Source of the DNA: Trissonchulus latispiculum
Lineage: Eukaryota; Nematoda; Enoplea; Enoplida; Ironidae
Assembly: GCA_030248195.1 (NCBI GenBank)
Contig: JASAND010004251.1
Span: 1 to 64,000 of the forward strand
Length of the DNA stretch: 64,000 nt
Direction: 5' to 3'
The stretch's first letter is position 1. The number at the start of each line of letters is the position of its first letter. Below the pieces are notes generated by a model, which was given only the letters and a program-made list of their open reading frames with translations, was not told where the DNA came from and made no database searches. A program made the position numbers and the translations under genes. Of this stretch, positions 62,418 through 64,000 are shown piece by piece.

Positions 62418-64000
62418 GTATTTTGGGGAATCATAATCATTAAAATTTAGGGTCGGGTCCTATGGGGGCTTGTCCCCATCAGATTTTGAGGGGGAATGTT
62501 CCTGGACCTGAAATTTCCATGGCACTTGAAGAATAAATTAGAGCAATTTTTCGAAAAGTAAATTCTAACTTTGTTAATGTTTTTAAAAATTTATATATAA
62601 CAAAATCTTCAAGTTTCAGAAATATTTTCCAAGTTTGTTCAATTTTCACGATTACGTATATAAATAATTGACAATTTTACCTGAAAAAGTCCGGCGAAGC
62701 CTTAATTGTTTTTATTTATATACCCCTTGGTCATTTTTTTGGTTACCCGTTGTCCCCGACGGCGGTAGGGCTTGAACCTTGTCCGGGTTTGGGGTGGGTG
62801 CTTGGACTCTCAGCGTTAACCTATGGGTTGAATTGTAAAAACAAAAACTTTTATCAAACAGTGAATCTCTATCTTGCTCTGATGTAGTTTTTGTCTAATC
62901 AATGTAAAACGGCGCTGTAACAACAAATGATATATAATATGTTACTGGCGGTACATGGGTATTGTGTTTTGCACAGGGTTCACCAGAAATAATTTTTCCG
63001 TAGTCTAATAATTTTTCGTGGTTGCTTAGGTTTAGGTAGCTTTTTACTTTTGGGGAGGGGGGGCACCGTTTGAGTTTCTCCCCCACGCGGCTCAACCCCC
63101 AGATTTTTGGGCTGCTCAAATGCCCAGAAATTCCTATATTTTAAGGTGTTTTAATCAAAAATTAAAAAATTTTGCGGTTTCGCCTGCATGCTTTGGTCGA
63201 CAGTCAATTATTGTGGTGCTTGACAGGGTATTTTTACCGGTGGGGGTCGAAATTGACCTTCCCCCCCGAAAATGCCTTCCCTCCCGAAATCGCCCCCTCC
63301 CGGGATTTGTGCTTCCCCCGGGATTTTTTTGGGGCCTAAATTTTTGCCAAAAATAGGCAAATTTTCAAAAACTTTCGCCGGAGATTTTTCCGTAAAAATG
63401 GTATTTTTAGCTTAAATCCTGGCATTTTTGAGAACTTTTTGCCTTTCTACGTGTTACGCCAAAAATACCTATTCTTAGTTCATTTTTGCAAAACACCCCC
63501 CGAAAATCCCCCTCCCCCGAAAAAACCCCTACAAATACCCTGGCTTGGTGCGCAACAAAACTTTCCTTTTTTCCGGTTTTTTCCATTTTTCTTTTTTCGG
63601 ATCACCCTAAAGTTCGCCAATGTGCTAAAAGTTGCGTTATTTCATGTTTCTACATGCATAGAAGCAGTTTTCAAAATATTTCATAGCCCCACCGGGTAGT
63701 GCACTTACACAAGCGCTTGCAAAGGTTCCAGTATTGATTACAGGAATCTTCAGCAGACGATACTGTAAAGTAAACTACAGGTGACTTACGTATACCTTGA
63801 CGGTTCTAACGTCTACTAGACCTGGTCTGTGGTTTTCGTAGGTACACACCTCGTAAAGTAAACAATACCAGACGTATTAACAGTTTTTTGCTGAACATTC
63901 CACTGCTTGACATGGAACTGTGAATTCTACCTGGGCTAAGCAGCCATTACACATTCCATGGTAAAAAATTTTAAATCCCAGAGTTAGCTCGAGTTCATGA
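62418..64000 (+). other. Presumed intron with G- and C-tract repeats
   Basis: After the SH3 donor. G/C-tract fragments at 62460-62515, 63050-63110, 63225-63330 and 63490-63535 resemble the interiors of the G-tract MITEs (CCCCCCGAAAATGCCTTCCC), but no paired ends were seen. No second exon was recognised. Confidence 0.45.

Overview
This is a repeat-saturated, AT-rich window from a eukaryotic genome, almost certainly an invertebrate animal. It has no operons, ribosome-binding sites or prokaryotic genes. Its coding capacity is mostly retrotransposons of animal type: a BEL/Pao LTR element, an APE-type non-LTR element carrying a 2A peptide, and a Penelope-like element with an upstream GIY-YIG domain. 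The host shows only as isolated spliced exons: a 103-codon exon on the minus strand at the left edge, candidate exons at 6.07 kb and 10.33 kb, and an SH3 exon of sorting-nexin-9 type at 62.33 kb. The species cannot be named from the sequence.

Layout. 0-11 kb: edge exon, small inverted-repeat elements, one tRNA-derived SINE on the minus strand, a candidate terminal exon. 11.5-19 kb: a 2.9 kb foldback element whose ends are arrays of a TATAAAATGCAGAC-type repeat, with a second TTAA-flanked element inside it, then two hAT-type elements with perfect 8-bp target duplications and several short MITEs. 19.3-26.6 kb: a four-level nest (hAT-like, GGTTACCGCGG inverted-repeat element, hAT-like, SINE). 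27-32 kb: a CTTGGCC minisatellite, then mostly unclassifiable sequence with a 32-bp palindrome resembling a heat-shock element. 32.0-38.35 kb: a complete BEL/Pao element with LTRs identical by eye, a 5-bp target duplication and an unbroken 1934-codon frame. 41.5-46.3 kb: a TTAA-flanked inverted-repeat element containing a GGGCC-rich hAT MITE and a decayed permuted Penelope-like element. 46.7-50.5 kb: a tandem array of about 907-bp units, one unit interrupted by a 200-bp MITE with a TTA duplication, ending in an inverted partial unit. 50.5-54.9 kb (minus strand): an intact non-LTR element with one frame encoding 2A, PHD finger, APE endonuclease, RT, RNase H and a zinc knuckle. 55-64 kb: tandem arrays, G-tract elements, a MITE with about 200-bp terminal repeats, and the SH3 exon.

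Two themes run through the window. First, many different DNA elements share one design: terminal or subterminal blocks of short tandem or palindromic repeats (TGCAGAC, GCAAGATAG, CATACAAAACTAG, GATCCGATCCG, GGAACCGG, GGTTACCGCGG, GACGCACC, GGGCCGGGCC), often bounded by exact 8-bp duplications. Second, insertions fall inside other insertions, so relative ages can be read directly. The youngest visible events are the BEL element and probably the non-LTR element; the Penelope-like copy is old and broken.
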